NCBI GenBank assembly: GCA_964035545.1
Contig: OZ037766.1
Location: 23,093,767 to 23,157,766, forward strand
Direction: 5' to 3'
DNA: 64,000 nucleotides
Origin: Bugula neritina
Taxonomy: Eukaryota; Bryozoa; Gymnolaemata; Cheilostomatida; Bugulidae
The notes under the pieces are model-generated. The model did no database searches, was not told the DNA's origin, and was given only the letters and a program-made list of their open reading frames with translations. The position numbers and the translations under genes are program-made. Shown here piece after piece: positions 36,057 to 49,500 of this stretch (within the stretch, counting starts at the first letter, position 1; each line of letters begins with the position of its first letter).

Positions 36057-36062
36057 AATAAA
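36057..36062 (+). promoter_or_regulatory. Poly(A) signal candidate of HELLS
   Basis: AATAAA lies 336 nt after the HELLS stop codon. It is the first clear canonical signal downstream. Confidence 0.45.
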
Positions 36063-36069
36063 TATTTTA

Positions 36070-39000
36070 GGTGTCGGTAATGATTGTTCTCATAATTATA
36101 ATGTTTGATCCCAATTATATCCTGTGCTACTTTCTCAGCCCATTGACCATGGCCATTGTGGCTGCTGGTTGGTGCTATCAGGCATATCCAAGACTTGAAG
36201 TCAACGTAGGTTTGTATTTTAATCTGCTGCTTTAAAAACCGTGTTACCAAACTTTGTCGAAACATACTTGAGTGCCAAAGTAGAAAAGAAATAACTTAAA
36301 CAAAACTACCCATCATATTATTATTTTAACAAAACAAACCTATTAAATACATTTAGTTGGCAACTTAAAACATAAATATTATTATAAATTTGTAGCTAAT
36401 TTAGTTCATATGCCCAACTGTAAGCTAGTACAGTTGGCCACTAAAGTTTTTGACTTCATTTAAGTGTCAACATGGAGAAATACGGCCCCTGTTCAGTAAT
36501 CAGTACTTCTTGTGTTTTCTAGAATGGACATAATTTTCAACTAGATATATCCTATATTTGCTGTTGAGTTGTATGCGATATTCTTTGAGCATAGAATCTC
36601 AATTTTTACTAGAAGGCAATAATTATGGCTATTGGCAGAATTTGAGGAGAGGGGGATTCAAAGATCTATGATCTGTTAGAAACAGGGCGTAAGTTGCCGA
36701 GCATGATTCCCACACTGGATCTTCACTAGTCTCTGTTTATGAGCAGGGTGTGAAAAGTTATCTTGTTGAAGCTCTTCATCACAACATATTAACACTCATT
36801 TATATGAAAATTCCATTTTTAGTTTTGTGAAAAACTGAGATGCTGTAATTTTAAGTAGTGGTAGTTGTTAGTTTGGTGAATTGTTTACATATTTACTTGC
36901 TATTATGCATTATATCTGGCATTATATATTTCTCACAGTCAACTTCCATAGTTTCTAAGTGTTTAGTAGCAGTCATTAATTTCAGCAGGTATTCTGTGAT
37001 CTAAAATTCAAAGGTTCTTTGATAACATGTTCAGCTAATTCCTAATCTGAGTTTGATATTTCAGTTTGATCATGCTGATTGTCAAATGATGCTAATGTTG
37101 GAACATTGTTGTTTTGAAAGGAAAGGATAATTGTGGAATGTTTATGATTGATAGTGTTTTAATGGAGGTACAGGTTTTGCAATAGTTGAGTTTTCAGTAA
37201 ATAATTTCACGTTGGTGATGCAATTAAAATGGTTACAAACACCAGCACTGGGTTTACCCATTGACTCAAGTCGAGTGTCAAACTTCTAGTGCTTGGGGTT
37301 ATTAAAAAGCTGTTTATATTTGTTTCACAATTACTGAAATATCATCTCAGTATACACTAGGTATCTAGATAGATTTTAATGTTGGAAAATTATCATCTTG
37401 AATTTTGGAGCACATTTCAATTCTGTTGAGCTGTGAACAGCCAACATGAATTAGTGCAGAGGTGGGCGGTGGATTTCAAGTCAAATAATGCAGTCGTACG
37501 TTAAACCCAGTGACTTGTGCACTTATATGTCGTATGCTGTTATACCCATTCAGTCTCCATCAACTCTCATTGCTGTATAAAGATTATTCTAATGACATTG
37601 ATTGTAGCTTTCAAAAGTTCACTCATCATTGCTGGCTAATGATTGATTTTATGAGTGTGTTTCATGCTGTGTATTGCATTTAGTATATAATCAATAGTCA
37701 TAAGTCATAAACTACTCTGCTATAACATAATCTCATATACCCTTTCATTATTATATATTATAGTATAGCTGGCACATGTTACTAGCAGCAATATATTCAA
37801 CTCACTGTTTTGATCACCTGACCATGTATATATGAAAACACTCTCTGGTAAGTCTTTATATGCCATCAGCCATATTATTGTATTATATGTGAATCTTCCA
37901 AATAGTATTTCTTGGATTATGTCACCCTACTTGAATATTGTTGGCAAGCTTTCTGTACTTGAGAAATGTTGCATAGTTTGCTTTAAAGTCCATTTTCTTC
38001 TAATTTTAGTAAATACTTGTCATACTAGTATATAGTTTGAATGGTTAAAGCCTTTTGCTGTTTATTCTGTGCCTCATTCAAGTTTATTCTCAGAAAATGG
38101 TGATTTTGTTGATTGTACTTTACAAATAGATTTGTTATATCAGACCATTCAGTATGTATAAACATCAATATTGGACTCTCACTAGATTTATGTGTCTTCA
38201 GTTTTTATTTTAAAATTCCCATTTAGAAAGAATTTAAGTTATTTGCATAAATGTCAACTTGAAAATTAACTTTTACCCAAAACCTTTTATATATCAAATT
38301 AAAGTCTTTCTAAGAATATCAGGTGTACCAATGAAAAGTATGTAGCTCATTAATACATGTATATTAAATTTTCAATAAGCAAATAGCAAGCTGTATATTG
38401 TATAATCTTTCTACTATGAATACTTGTTGTGTATAAAAAGCATGGTGCTAGACGTTTAGTAAGTGACTGTTGTAGTATTACTATAATACTGGTTCAGTAA
38501 GTGACTGTTGTAGTATTACAATAATACTTGTAGGACAGCCTACAAAAATAGCATCTACAGACTGTAAAGGGAGTGACAATTATCTTAGTATATGCATGTA
38601 TAATGAACTTTCCAATTATCATCAACTGTTAATATTGATTGTATAATTATATAGCCCGTAGATGTGTGAATAGAGTGTTCATATTACAATTCAGGTATAA
38701 TCAACTCAGCTATACACTGCATCTCTGCAGGCTATACCCTATCTAATATACATTATATAGCGATTAAGTTCAACCTAAAGTGCATGTATCCTAGTTGCTT
38801 CTCTACTAATTCTGAGTTGGCTTTTAAAACACAATTCTTAGCACAGCTAGCGTTAAAACCAACTTGTTGGCATTTGAAAAATTAGATGCATTCTTGAACC
38901 AAAATATAAAGGGTGTAAGCTAAGCTCATGAGTTTTCTCCCCGATGTGACCTCTCAATACAGCATATTACTTGCATATAATTTGACATGTGCCAACACAT

Positions 39001-39810
39001 GACTACAACATGTATACACAAATAATTAAAGTTCTTATTTCATTAATTTGGATAAAATTTTATAAAGGAGTGCTACTTTGTGTGTCCCAAGTTCAACCCT
39101 TTAGTCTATATCTTTGTTCAAGGTGTATATATACATACATAAATATGTCTACATATGCTTGCATATAAGTACATATGTAGATACATATGCATGTATAATA
39201 TACATATATACATGCATGCATATATACATATTTATGTGTGTGTATATGTATACACTGTCTTCAATACAGCAATTAAGTGATATGTCAACGCAGTGACACT
39301 ATTTACACTGATACCAAATCTCCTTTTAATCTGCCCTTTTTCAACTTAGCACATCTTCTACACGCTACACACTGCTAGCCAGGCCTATATCCTAATACTC
39401 AATGCATACTCTATTACAGCTACTGTAGATATAATTTTGCAGGGGTGTATATAGAACATTGAGTAGTCAAGAAAGAAATTTTCTGTTCCAGATGTAGGAG
39501 ATGAGACTGTGTGGATTAATAGAAAAACTAACAGCTATATGAGCCAGAACACACATAGAAAATGAAGATTTATACTGTTTTGGGTTCAGTGTTACTGAAT
39601 ATATGGATGTGTGGTTTTGTATCTGCACAGTACAAGTATGGAGGTGAGAGGACTTCTGTTTTATTACAATTTTATGTGTCAAGAATTTTGTATGTCTTGT
39701 GATAATGCAAGATGTGGTGATAATTGCTAATTATTGTTTTATATTTATTAATGGTGTTTTATTATAGTTCATAGCATTAATAACAATAGATAGTTGATAA
39801 TGAAAATGGA
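36070..39810. other. Intergenic region between HELLS and the adhesion GPCR
   Basis: AT-rich sequence with no gene I can support. The part 39115-39255 is a TATAC/ATGTATA-rich simple tract. The few open frames are short and unrelated to known families. Confidence 0.5.
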
Positions 39811-40022
39811 AGCAGGGGTGGTATAGGGGTTAGAGCGTTTGACTTAGTAAACACCAAGTCATGGGTTCGAACCCCAGCAAAGGCCATTGGTCAAGTTAGG
39901 AAGAGCATCCAGTCATAATTGCTCCTGTTCTACATCTGAAAAAGTCCTTAGCCCGATTTAAAAAACCCTTTCCATCAGGAGTTTTCTCACAGAGATAGTG
40001 ACTATAAACTCCCGTGAATGTT
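39811..40022 (+). mobile_element. tRNA-derived SINE, copy 2
   Basis: The most complete copy. An A-box-like TATAGGGGTTAGAGCG and the B box GGGTTCGAACCCC (39863-39875) are followed by CAAAGGCCATTGGTCA, AGTCATAATTGCTCCTGT, CTTAGCCCGATTTA, AAACCCTTTCCATCAGGAG and GTGACTATAAACTCCCGTGA. Confidence 0.88.
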
Positions 40023-40187
40023 AATAATGAAAATAGATTTACATAATTATATCGGAGTTATCTTTTCTTTGCTTCTACAAATTGTATTCCCACTACATCA
40101 CAAGCCACAGTGCTGTACTTGGTGTAATGATAACTCATTATAATACATATACATTGACTAATGGCCACCCGTATACATTGCTAACCC

Positions 40188-40246
40188 CCAACTGCAGATG
40201 CTATACATACTAACCAAAGGTTAGTATATATAGCATTTGCAGTTGG
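40188..40246. repeat. Near-perfect hairpin upstream of the GPCR
   Basis: Left arm 40188-40215 and right arm 40219-40246 (28 nt each) are inverted repeats with about two mismatches, separated by AAA. The arms contain CCAACTGCAGATGCTATA and TATAGCATTTGCAGTTGG. The hairpin lies about 275 nt before the start codon of the GPCR. Confidence 0.85.
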
Positions 40247-40519
40247 CAGCTCATTGAACAGATCAGCTGCAAATCTCTGCAGTTATCAATAATTCATAAT
40301 CCAGCCATACTTAGCTGTAATTCAAGACTTGACTTTGCATCAATTACTATACACATTCTATACTTGATGCATTGTCTTTCTGACTATACATACCTATACA
40401 GGTGACTTCAACATCAAACAACATTATTTACTTTACACTTTAATTACTTCAAATTCAATCTTCACGCATGCCTTAAATCACTTTTGCTGCCGGGCATAGC
40501 TACGTCTGCTGTCGCTGCC

Positions 40520-43500
40520 ATGGTTTTCTCTGCTTGTCTGCTTCTCTACTCTGCAATAGCCTCTCTAGCTTCCTCTGTTTCAGGTCAGCCGGGAATGGAT
40601 TTGTCTCAAAATAGCTCAGGTTTGTAAAGCCAGTAGAGTAATTTAGGGCTGTGCTAATACCGCACCCATAATTTCACTCGAGCTTTTATAGACTAGCTGC
40701 TACAAGCAATTGTTTATGTTTACAGGCAAGGACTGGCAACAGGTTGATAGTTATATACAAGTAGCTAAACTTGTATATTTACATGCTATCTTTGTATATT
40801 ATGTTACAATGTAGTGTAGGCTAGAGCCATGTTACTTGACAAGCAATAATACTGCAAGCTGAGACATACTATATCATTAGTTTATATCAATTGATATGCT
40901 CTACAGCACATAATATATGCTATTCCACACACATGCTATTCTATACTCAGTATATGCTATTTCATACACATGCTATTCTATACTCAGTATATGCTATTTC
41001 ATACACATGCTATTCTATACTCAGTATATGCTATTTCATACACATATTATACACTATTTCATACACACATATGCTATTTCATACACACATATGCTATTCC
41101 ATACATATGCAATGTATGCTATCCCATACACACATGATATGCTATTTGATACATACATTATACATTATTTCATACACAATAGATGCTATTCGAAACACAT
41201 TACATGCTATTACGTACGCAGTACCCAATATCATATGCTATCCAATTTGTTGTGTGTTTCTAAGGGTAGTATATGCTCACCAACACCTGCCAGTAAACAT
41301 ATTAGAGTATTATTTCCCATCAGCGCCTAGAGAATGTAATCATGCAGCAATGTATAATATCTGTAGGGTTACTGTAATATATCATATCAACAGCATAGCT
41401 ATAGAGTTACTGTAATATATCATATCAGTACCATAGCTATATAGTTACTGTAATATATCATATCAACAGCACATCTTTAGAGTTACTGAAATATGCCATA
41501 TCAATACCATAGCTATAGGGTTACTGTAATATATCATATCAATACCATAGCTATAGGGTTACTGTAACAAATCACATCAACAGCATAGGTTACTGTAAGA
41601 TGCTAAAATGTCGTAGCCAGTATTATTTATTGAAGCTTCGTAGTTCAACTGTGAGATACTGCATGAAGCAATTAGATAAGAAACCCTTTTTGTAGTCAAC
41701 TCTACTGAAATAGTGGGTATAGACTAAGATCCAAGATGTACAACACCTAATTTATATGATTGTAGAAATACTTACCTCTGGCACCACATACTGTAAGAAC
41801 ACATACTACAACTGGCCAGCTTGCAGAGACACCCCAAAGGGTTACACATGTATATGTGGGCCTGGTTTCTATTGGAACACTCACATATGTATATGTAAGT
41901 GTGTTATGTTATATACACAATAATCTGAATAAGTATATCATACAATTTCTATCGTACATAATACAGTACTCCCTCCATATCTCACTAAGCTACGGGTCCT
42001 CAATTTGTGACATAGTGGACACCATAGGGCATAGGCTATATATTTTCCGAATCTGTTAAATTTGATCATTTTGTCCCTATACACATACATAAGCCACAAA
42101 ACAGGGGACCAAGCCCTTTTCATGGCCTATGGGATTTTGTGGGACCGGGAACCGTGAGATACAGAGGTAGCACTGGATAATATATATTGCATGCTATTAT
42201 TCTGTGTGTGTGCGTGTATGCGTGCGTGGTCTCCCAGACAAACTTGTCCTCCATTAAACTTTGCTCCAACATTTCCTACAACTTCTCTAGGTACTTTCTT
42301 CTTTCTTTCTAATTTTCCACCACCTGATCTTCTTAAATGCAAGCACTGTGTAATGGCACACCAGCTTGCCACTGCCTCTCCAGGTATAACCTGACAGTTC
42401 TTAACATAACCTAACTGCGTCCTCCTAACTCTAAGGCCATCAATTACTGTCGCATTTCCCTACTCTCGAATTATTTAAGGGCAGTAGTGGAGAAATTGAG
42501 ATGAACTAAATTCTTTAATTTCATTATTAAATTTTGATTTGGGGCGTTGAAATTCTTGTGAGAACATAACTTCTTTTGCTACATTTCTACTCTAGAGCAC
42601 AGGCTTTTCTCAATTTCTCCATTACTGCACCTACCACTCTTCAATGTAACCAGCTTTTCCTTATCCTGAATAAAGAACGTATTCACACTTGCTATATCAT
42701 ATATCTATGCTATTCTCAGTATCCAAATACCCTCATAATTTCTCCTACCAACTGTCTTCCCTCTATGCCATCTTTTAAATGCACTTCATTGTTTACCCAC
42801 TGGCCTATTTAAATCTCCTGTCACCACCATCTCTTCACACTCATGTATAGTATTCATCTCTTCTTCCAGTTGGTTACAGAAGTGATCTTTCTTCTCCGGG
42901 TCACAGCCTTGCTGTGGTGCATGTACCAATATAATGTTGTATGTCTTGCCTGGGGTGGATAGTGAAGTGCCACGATCCTGTCTGATGTTCACTTTACTGT
43001 AACTACTCTTTCCACTCTTTGGTTTTTCCCTACTGTGTAGTCTAACTTACAACTGTATCCTATGTCCAGGACACATCATGTAATATATAATAATGTCATA
43101 TATGTATTTGAATATACTGTACTACAAACTGTACTATAACGACACTTGTTTTAGCCGATGCTGTTGACTCTAGACTGGAATTTGTCTCCCCTCAGTTGCC
43201 AGATCCGAAATCAAACCAGAAGCCAGCCTTTGCCTACACTCTGCTGCTCAACAAGCCCTTCCCTCAGCTCCCAGAGTTCACTATGTCCATGTTCTTAAAC
43301 CCGGTTCCTGGATCACAGGCTACCAGACAATGCGTCTTCTCATACAAGTATCAAATAAAGGGTGGGTATGTCTACGTTCTCGTACAAGTATCAAATAAAG
43401 GGTGGGTATGTCTACGTTCTCGTACAAGTATCAAATAAAGGGTGGGTATGTCTACATCACGCAGGTCATTTGTATCAAAATTGAGAACTTTTGCTATTAG

Positions 43501-46500
43501 CTGGTTCTCTCTTTAGGTGAGACATTCATCTTCTCTCTGGTAGTTGGACAAGCTCTGGAGTTGACTATCCACAACCAGACAGTATTTGCCACCACCCCAG
43601 TGCCTCTCTCTGGTCACTGGTCCCATCTGGTTGTCACGTGGTCTTCCGTTAATGGTGGGTATCTTACAGCTTGTTCACTATAGGTGTATATACGCACACC
43701 ACACACACTCACACGCACACTACACACATGCGCACGTGCGCACACGTGTTTACCTCTGTGGTGTATAGTAGGCCTACAAATTGGCGTATATATCTTTCTG
43801 TTGACACTTAATAGTTTTCCATATATTTGTAACATTTTATAGTGTTTTTTATATTTATATAATAATGTTTTAAATGGTTAATTTTCTCCAGGAGTTGCTC
43901 AAATGTATCTCAACAAGACGGAACTGAATATCTTGGGAAATGACCTAGAACTAAATAAAGGTCCGGTAATAGAGTCAAATGGTTTCATGGTTCTCGGACA
44001 GTTTTCTCCCGACAGTTTCGATACGTATGACCTTAACCTTTCCTATGTCGGTAAGTTTGTATAGATCATGTACACTCTGTTGGTTGCTATGACAACAGAC
44101 TCACTCCAACTATGCTCGTGTACTACTTTCTAACAGGTAGTTTGGCTCACGTGAATATCTGGAAGAGTAGTTTCACCCCTGAGGAGCTAGAAATACTGTT
44201 TGATGATTGCACGTTCACTCACTGTGGTAATGGTGTGGAGTGGATAGATCTTAGGGAGGGCACGCGGGGTCTTTCTCGGCTCAGGTGGCCATCTGGGATT
44301 TATGCCGATAATCCTTGTTTCTCCAGAAGTCAGGCTCTCATTACATGTGACAAGTACTGCAGCCATGATATTGGTTTGTATTGGCTCTTTCTGTAAACTA
44401 TTCCTACTTATTGCTGCTAGTTTTTACACTACTAAACCTAGTTTGCTATTTTCTTCTCATAGTAATTGTTCATCAAAAACGGAAAGTCGTTGAAAATGTT
44501 GAAATAATTACTACCTACCTTGTGTGTTGGAAGTTTGTTGAGGTTTAACATTTGTTGTAGTCTGTAGCAAGCAGGTTACTCATAGTCATGCAATTGCCTG
44601 TAGCAGTTTAGCGTGGCGAAAATGCTCAATAAAATCATTATTAGCATGTAACTTATACAGCCATAATGAATTTATTTGGCAGTTCCACTCTTTCTTGTTT
44701 TGGTAAATAGTCTGGAAAAACATTGATATTAAATGTTATAGTTACTACAAGTCTCATTAGCATATATAATTATATATTTAATTAAAAACACCCAGTTAAG
44801 TTTGATTCTATTTCACTGTATTATATTAAGTAAACTATTGTTTGTATTTATCTTGAGTTTTATAGCATTTAAATAATATTATATTGAATAAACTTGAACT
44901 TTCTTTTTTGGGTTATCTTCAAGTTTTCACCTCATCATGTTTCAGTTGCCAAGACTGCTGTCTTTCTGGTATTGTGATATGCTGTGACCAAACCAGCATT
45001 TATATAAGAATTATATTTCTAAGAACTATAGTTGTGCCTAAAAATGTAAAGAACACAACTCCTAATCCAGTGTTATTGCAATAGCTGTAGTTATTCAGTA
45101 CATGGGCATGTCTCCAGCCTCCCTAAAGTATAACAATTTGACCACTAGGCAATTGGCGAAACATTGTGTTTGGTTCTTAAATCCTTCACTACTGTTATTG
45201 GGGGTGTTACTAAAGGTGTACAGTGTAAGGAAGAGGTGCGGGAGAGTGTTACCTGGTCCCGCACTCCTGCCATTACAGAAGAAGGAATTGTGGCTGAACT
45301 AAGTGTACCTTGTCCTGGTTTCACCATCACTGATAATAGCAGTGGTACTTTCATACGTAAGTACACATCTGAATGTACTTTCAAACGTAAGTACACATCT
45401 GAATGTACTTTCATACGTAAGTACGATTTGACTCTTCATTAACCTGCCACATGAACTTATTTGCATAGGTACAATTCTGTTTCACTACAGTCTAAGTACT
45501 TGCTAAGCTCTAATTTGATAAATTTATGTTTAAAATGAACAATTAATTTCTTATTTATTGCTTTATTGGTATTTTCAAAAGTATTGAAATGGCAATAATG
45601 TGTATTTATTACACTGTTGAATAAAGATGATATTTCAACCGAATGTACTTATTACCTCTAAATGTTTGTTTACTGTTTGTTTACTAATTATTGTTTACTA
45701 ATGTTTGATCAGCCCAGGCCAAGAGAAAGTGCAACTCTGTTGACGATGTGGGAGTTTGGGACTCACCTTATATAGACAATTGTCTTACTCCATCCTTCCT
45801 CGATTTCTCCGCTAAGGTAATTGCACTTGTTTTCTAACTCGCAGTATCTGCTGGAATAACCTGACTAATAGAACTCCCTGTCCCTTCAAACATGTTGTCC
45901 AAGTCAGCCTTAATTCTAGAAGAGCAGTCAAACAACTAAGATATGTTCAACGTACATACACAATAAACTCTTGTTAAGATCCAATAGTGTCATCCCACGT
46001 GCCTATAAGACACCCACTATAATACAAGGGTCATAGTTGTTTTATTGTACCTACTGCATTTGAGTCAAGAAAAAATCTGCTAACCTTTTGAAGTATCATG
46101 GTTTTTGATATTTTATTAATGGGAACTTGGCTTTACTAAATAGAAATAGTCTTTATTACAGTTTCTTGTCTAGTTTAGTGCGTCACAGAAAAATAGGTAT
46201 AGAGATGCAGTCTAAAACAGACTACAGGCTTTTGATAGGATAGCAGCAACTAATTTTTAAAGCTTCCTGCAACATTTTATGCACTTGAAAGTGGCAGCAT
46301 TGGTTTGTAAAAAAGAAGTGTTGTGGTTGCAAGCTTGTGTTTGGCATGATAGTTTAGTACTTCATTTGCTGTAGTTCACAACATTAATTTTGGTTGTATG
46401 GTAGTTATTATTTACAAGTAAGTTTTGAATTTAGAATATATTATAATGAATACTGCAGGTGACGGCTTACAAGACAAGCAATTCCTTTGACAAGAGTCAT

Positions 46501-49500
46501 GTGATCTCATTGTTACGTGAGCTGCAAGATAAGACACAACACTGGGTTTATGACAATCCTGTAGACCTGTCAGTTACCATCCAGTCACTTTCCACTATTT
46601 TAGAGTTACAGGCAAGTCACTGTTAGTAGTTACTGTAAAATTTATCCAACATATAAATAGTGGAAAACTATGGAAGCCTGCTTTACATATATCAACACAA
46701 AAACCATTATATTTAGGCTATATTACCCCAGTAAAGGCCATTGGTGATGTTAGGATGAGCATTCAGTCATAATTGCTTCTGTGCCATTCCTTAGCCCATT
46801 TTAAAAAACCCTAACTCGACACAATTTTAAGTGCTAACTGATATTAAAAAACTCACGCAAGTTTATAGCCACCATCCCTGTGAGAAACCCCTGATGGAAA
46901 GGGTTTTTTAAAGTGGGCTAAGGAGTGGCACAGAAGCAATTATGACTGGATGCTCATCCTAACATTACCGATGGCCTTTACTGGGGTAATATAGCCTAAA
47001 CATAAGGGTTTTTGTGTTCAAGAAGTTTAGTTTATGCTGGTATGCAATAATTTCAACTTGAATAAAATAAGGAATAATTTTGTATTGGATAAAGTTGTGG
47101 TATGTGTGGATCAGGTTGGTCTGCAGTAGTAAGTGATTATATGGTTTCTCCTGGTTTCAGGACTCTCTATTCAACACTCATGTTACCAGTCAGCAGAGAG
47201 ATGACGTGCTGGAATACACTGAGTCATCCATCACCACCCCAAACATGACTTTTGCTGACTCTATTACCATCGCTGACGTATGTTCACTTGATTGGTTTTT
47301 CTCTGTTTTGATGACTTGTTGGTCATTAAGTAATATTTTGAAGTAAAATTATGTTTGAATTTTAATTTAATAAGCAGTTAACATTATGTCATATGTTTAA
47401 ATGATATTGTTATTAATTAAAACAAGTTTTTGTTTTTGCTGTTGTTCAAAATTTGATGAAATATTTAAAAGAAAGTTCTCCATTAGATTAATGCAAATTT
47501 TATATCATTTGTTTACAGATATAAACATTAGCTCAACACTCTTTACTCTTTCATTATAAACCTAATACTCTGATATATTGGCAACATCTGGGCTTTGCTA
47601 ACTTCTAAATGCAAAGATTTTAAAGTTTACTGTCAGGAAAGATTGATTTTTGAAGAGCAAAAAACGACACTAAAGATCTTCAATAACAGTTTGAACACAT
47701 TTTGTTACATATTTTATACTCTTTGTTTTCAGTTATACTTGAGTATACTGAATGACATTGCTGATATCAAGAATGACAAGGCATGGAACAAGACAAGACC
47801 ACTTGGCCAGCTAGCAGATAAACTGCTACAAGTTGTTAATCAGTTTACTTCTGTGTTCTCTCTCAGCCTGCATCATCACTTGTCTAGTCTACAGTCAAAA
47901 CAGGGTTCTTTTAGGAGGTCTCTGGACAACATAGGTAAACCCTCGTAGTTTTACCAAATACTACTACAGCTTCAAAGGCCAAACACACGTGTTATTTAAT
48001 TATTTGTATATGCTTAAGGTATGAAGGTGATAAGTGTTGTACCAAAGGATTTCTACGGGATAGTTCTACCAGATGCTTCAGATTTGGCTGACTTGGGAAT
48101 GACTGAGGAACCTGCAACTGTTTCGTTTACTCCGAATAAAGAATTCATACAAAAAATAAACGAATTAGCTGTTGGTGAGCTAAATATTTAAGTAGCTGAA
48201 CAACTAAGCATCAAAGTCTTTGTAGATAGTTAACCATTCCTTGAGTATTGTTACCAACTGGTAATTTGCGTATTCGCAGCCAACTATTGATCACCAGTTT
48301 GTAATCACTGAATTGCATGTAACTGCTAAAATATAGGAATTGTGTTCTCTATGTCCTACAGATAACCTGATGCTTGTAACACTCCGACTAAACACATTTA
48401 GCCGTCTGCTGTATGATCCCCGCTATGGACAACATGATAATATAAATACTCCGGTGGTGAAGATAAAAATGTACGAATCTATAGAAGGTTTCCTCCATCC
48501 TTCTAATGTTTCTTTTGAAACTACAATGACACTTCTCTTTTCAAACGTAAGTTCTATCTTCAAGACCAGAATTTGCTCAAAATATCGTGTGTCAAGTGTT
48601 TTTCAGTTGTAAAGTTTCAGAATGTACTGTGCTAAAACTTCAATAATGCAAATCTTAACCCAAGTTTAGTTTGTATCAACGTTGTTAGAACTGATTAATT
48701 TTATGTTGTGTTTTCAGGCTAATAATTTTTCCAACCCTGAATGTGTCGCCATAGTACACGGTGATGATTCACGGAACATAGTTTGGAACAGGAACAACAG
48801 TAACCCTCCCTGCAAGCTGAAATCCAACAGTTCAACTTCAGTTGTGTGTGTATGTGCCGGGGATGACTTTTTTGCTGGCACAACAGACATGTTTAATGAA
48901 AATGTAAGCACAGCCAGTGTTCCTGTATACAGTGTAACGATAATGTACAGTGTTCTACCACTTATAGTATTACCACATGCGGTGTTACCACATGCAGTGT
49001 TACCACAGGCAGTGTTACCACATGCAGTGTTACCACATGCAGTGTTCTACCACTTATAGTATTACCACATGCGGTGTTACCACATGCAGTGTTACCACAT
49101 GCAGTGTTACCACATGCAGTGTTACCACATGCGGTGTTACCACATGCAGTGTTACCACATGCAGTGTTCTACCACTTATAGTATTACCACATGCAGTGTT
49201 GCCACATGCAGTGTTACCATATAAAGTGTTTATGCTGTATTTACAGTGGCGCATTCCAGACCCACCTCCTCTCCTAATGGCGGCTCCTTCTTACATAGGA
49301 TGCTCTATATCTATAGCCTTTTGTCTCTTGACTCTTGTTCTACTAACTTATGTCGGGTGAGTTCTCGCCCCCCCCCCCTTCTTCCCACTTCACTAACTTA
49401 ATAAGTACATGACGATCATACAATAACAGTAGTAAGTTGTTTTATGCCTTTGTTATAGAACGACGAGTCGTACTGCTACAATGCACAAACATTTTGCTGT

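Noticed and set aside
40891-41415. 137-174-aa ORFs rich in Tyr, Ile and His
   Set aside because: They cover a tandem repeat in GPCR intron 1 and match no exon of the gene.
41338-41600. CRISPR-like array
   Set aside because: Units are directly tandem with no unique spacers, in a eukaryotic intron; it is a minisatellite.
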